From Alphaproteobacteria bacterium UBA1218 (lineage in GTDB: Bacteria > Pseudomonadota > Alphaproteobacteria > Rs-D84), in NCBI GenBank assembly GCA_002309215.1, contig DBXG01000019.1, forward strand, positions 1 through 13,377: a stretch of 13,377 nt of DNA, given 5' to 3'. Made by a program: the position numbers and the translations under genes. Within the stretch, counting starts at the first letter, position 1. The number at the start of each line of letters is the position of its first letter. A model generated the notes under the pieces. That model did no database searches, was not told the origin of the DNA, and was given only the letters and a program-made list of their open reading frames with translations. Positions 11,906 through 13,377 of the stretch are shown here, one piece after another.

Positions 11906-13377
11906 ACGGCAATTTAATTGCATCTGCCATATATTTTACAAAATCAGATAAAGATTCTGTTTTTTGCTCTTGCTTGCCGAAATAACGTAGTGTGACCGTT
12001 TTGTCGTTCATTTCTTTTTCACCAACCACAGCAATAATTGGCGTCTTGGTCAAAGATAATTCACGAATCTTGTAATTAACCTTTTCGTCACGCAAATCTG
12101 CACGCGCATAAACACCAACCTTGCGCAATTGTTCAACTACTTCATTTGCATAATCTTTGTATTTTTCAGATACAGGTGTCACAACCACAGGTTCTGGGGA
12201 CAGCCACAAAGGCAACACCCCGGCAGTTGATTCCAGCAAGATTCCAAAAAATCTTTCAATTGAACCCAACATAGCGCGATGCAACATAATCGGACGATGC
12301 TTTTCACCATCTTCACCGATATAGGTTAAATCAAATCTTTCTGGCAAATTCATATCTAACTGCACAGTACCACATTGCCATTTACGACCAATTGCATCCC
12401 ACAAATATGCACAAATTTTTGGGCCATAGAATGCACCCTCACCTTCGGCAACGATATATTCTACACCCGCAGTATCCAGGGCCTTGCGCAAAGTATCTTC
12501 GGCAAAATCCCATACTTCATCACTACCGATTCTGAATTCGCTATCAGGACGAGTTTCTAAATCAAACAAGATTTTTGTAAATCCTAATTTGCTATAAATA
12601 TCTTTTACCAAGTTCAATGCCTTGATAACTTCTTCCTGCATTTGTTCTTCTGTACAGAATATGTGTGCATCGTCTTGGGTTAATTCACGCACACGCATCA
12701 AACCCGCCAGCGCACCAGATGCTTCATAACGATTCACTTTACCGAATTCAGCCAAATACAATGGTAAATCTTTGTATGACTTGATACCCTGGGCAAAAAC
12801 CAACATTCCCCCAGGACAAGACATCGGTTTCACACAGAAATCTTTGCCATCCAAAGTTTTTCCAGAATAGTTATGACTTGCATATTTTGCCCAATGCCCA
12901 GATTTTTCCCACAAAGAACGTTCCATAACCGTTGGTGTTGATATTTCCAAATATCCAACACGATTTTGTGTTTCGCGAATAAAGTCAATCAAACGACGAT
13001 AAACCTTGAAGCCTTTATCATGCCAGAACACAGCACCAGGGGCATATTCAGGCTCAAAATGGAACAAATCCATCTCTTTACCTAGTTTACGGTTATCGCG
13101 TTTTGCGGCCTCTTCCTGCATTTTCAAGAATTCATCCAATTCTTCGCTACTTGCAAATGCATCAACATAAATACGTTGCAACATTTTATTTTTCGAATCG
13201 CCTTTCCAGTATGCACCAGCCACAGTTCTGATTTTGAAACCATCTTTTGGTAAATCTTTACTGGATGCAACGTGTGGACCACGACACAAATCTGTAAAAT
13301 CACGGAAAGTATAAATGGACAATACTTCGCCGTTTGCATCATATTCATTTAACCATTCCATTTTATATGGTTGATTT
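11901..13377 (-). CDS. thrS: Threonyl-tRNA synthetase, 5' part outside the window
   Basis: ThrS charges tRNA-Thr in the cytoplasm. The frame is open to the right edge (codons NQPYK precede the first internal Met at 13361), so the gene continues past the window. The missing part is the TGS domain and most of the N2 editing domain. The visible part starts in the editing domain, with DLCRGPH keeping its Cys-xxx-His. The class II catalytic core follows, with zinc ligands recognisable as Cys in KPMSCPGG, His in DDAHIFCTEEQ, and His in MLHRAMLGS. The C-terminal anticodon-binding domain begins at WLSPEPVVVTPVSEKYKDYA and ends in LPL. infC, a frequent downstream neighbour in bacteria, is not there; a small lipoprotein follows instead. 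The visible catalytic residues are intact. Confidence 0.97.
   Translation of the reverse strand, partial: NQPYKMEWLNEYDANGEVLSIYTFRDFTDLCRGPHVASSKDLPKDGFKIRTVAGAYWKGDSKNKMLQRIYVDAFASSEELDEFLKMQEEAAKRDNRKLGKEMDLFHFEPEYAPGAVFWHDKGFKVYRRLIDFIRETQNRVGYLEISTPTVMERSLWEKSGHWAKYASHNYSGKTLDGKDFCVKPMSCPGGMLVFAQGIKSYKDLPLYLAEFGKVNRYEASGALAGLMRVRELTQDDAHIFCTEEQMQEEVIKALNLVKDIYSKLGFTKILFDLETRPDSEFRIGSDEVWDFAEDTLRKALDTAGVEYIVAEGEGAFYGPKICAYLWDAIGRKWQCGTVQLDMNLPERFDLTYIGEDGEKHRPIMLHRAMLGSIERFFGILLESTAGVLPLWLSPEPVVVTPVSEKYKDYANEVVEQLRKVGVYARADLRDEKVNYKIRELSLTKTPIIAVVGEKEMNDKTVTLRYFGKQEQKTESLSDFVKYMADAIKLPL

Noticed and set aside
1..13377. Reassigned UGA codon (as in some reduced alphaproteobacteria)
   Set aside because: TGA ends trx and sufE at the expected places, tryptophans use TGG, and no conserved frame needs TGA readthrough.
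1..13377. Defence island, prophage, IS element or tRNA genes
   Set aside because: No transposase, integrase, terminal inverted repeats, CRISPR repeats, toxin-antitoxin pair or tRNA-like cloverleaf was seen; all substantial frames are housekeeping genes.

Overview
The window is 13.4 kb of AT-rich bacterial chromosome, packed with short gaps and overlapping genes. The set (TatABC, LolA, an NlpD-like lipoprotein, FtsL/FtsI, a SPOR protein) indicates a Gram-negative cell. The zinc-free DksA, the SPOR-tatA neighbourhood and the SufS-SufT-SufE set suggest an alphaproteobacterium, perhaps an uncultured or host-associated lineage with a reduced genome. That placement is inference. I see no IS elements, phage genes, CRISPR, tRNA or rRNA, and stop codons fit the standard code.

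Layout. From 9821 down to the left edge, twelve genes lie on the minus strand. They are, in transcription order: sufS, sufT, sufE (Fe-S cluster assembly); ftsL, ftsI (septal peptidoglycan synthesis); recJ and an nrnA-like gene (two DHH phosphoesterases); lolA, tatB, tatC (envelope protein and lipoprotein transport); an NlpD/DipM-like LysM-LytM lipoprotein; and a GNAT-like gene cut by the window edge. Several junctions are 1-4 nt overlaps, and internal promoters are predicted before ftsL, recJ and the LytM gene. Divergent from sufS, on the plus strand, are a thioredoxin and a DksA-family gene, ending in a terminator that also serves the convergent side. From there to the right edge the genes are again on the minus strand: the 5'-truncated thrS, a tiny lipoprotein missed by length cut-offs, a SPOR-domain protein, and a 56-residue TatA also below usual cut-offs.

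How the genes fit together. The theme is envelope and division. The Tat translocon is split: tatBC sits with lolA and a LytM factor lacking most metal ligands, which should be an amidase activator rather than an enzyme, while tatA sits 8 kb away behind a SPOR protein. In other bacteria Tat exports cell-wall amidases that such LytM factors activate, and SPOR domains bind the septal glycan those amidases make. The linkage may therefore be functional, or simply a rearranged ancestral alphaproteobacterial cluster.

Points worth a second look are a likely leaderless mRNA for the LytM lipoprotein, a hairpin after thrS that pairs fully only in the minus-strand RNA, an eight-G run in the nrnA-like gene, and a DksA protein with none of the zinc-finger cysteines. 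I see no clearly new multigene defence or mobile system.
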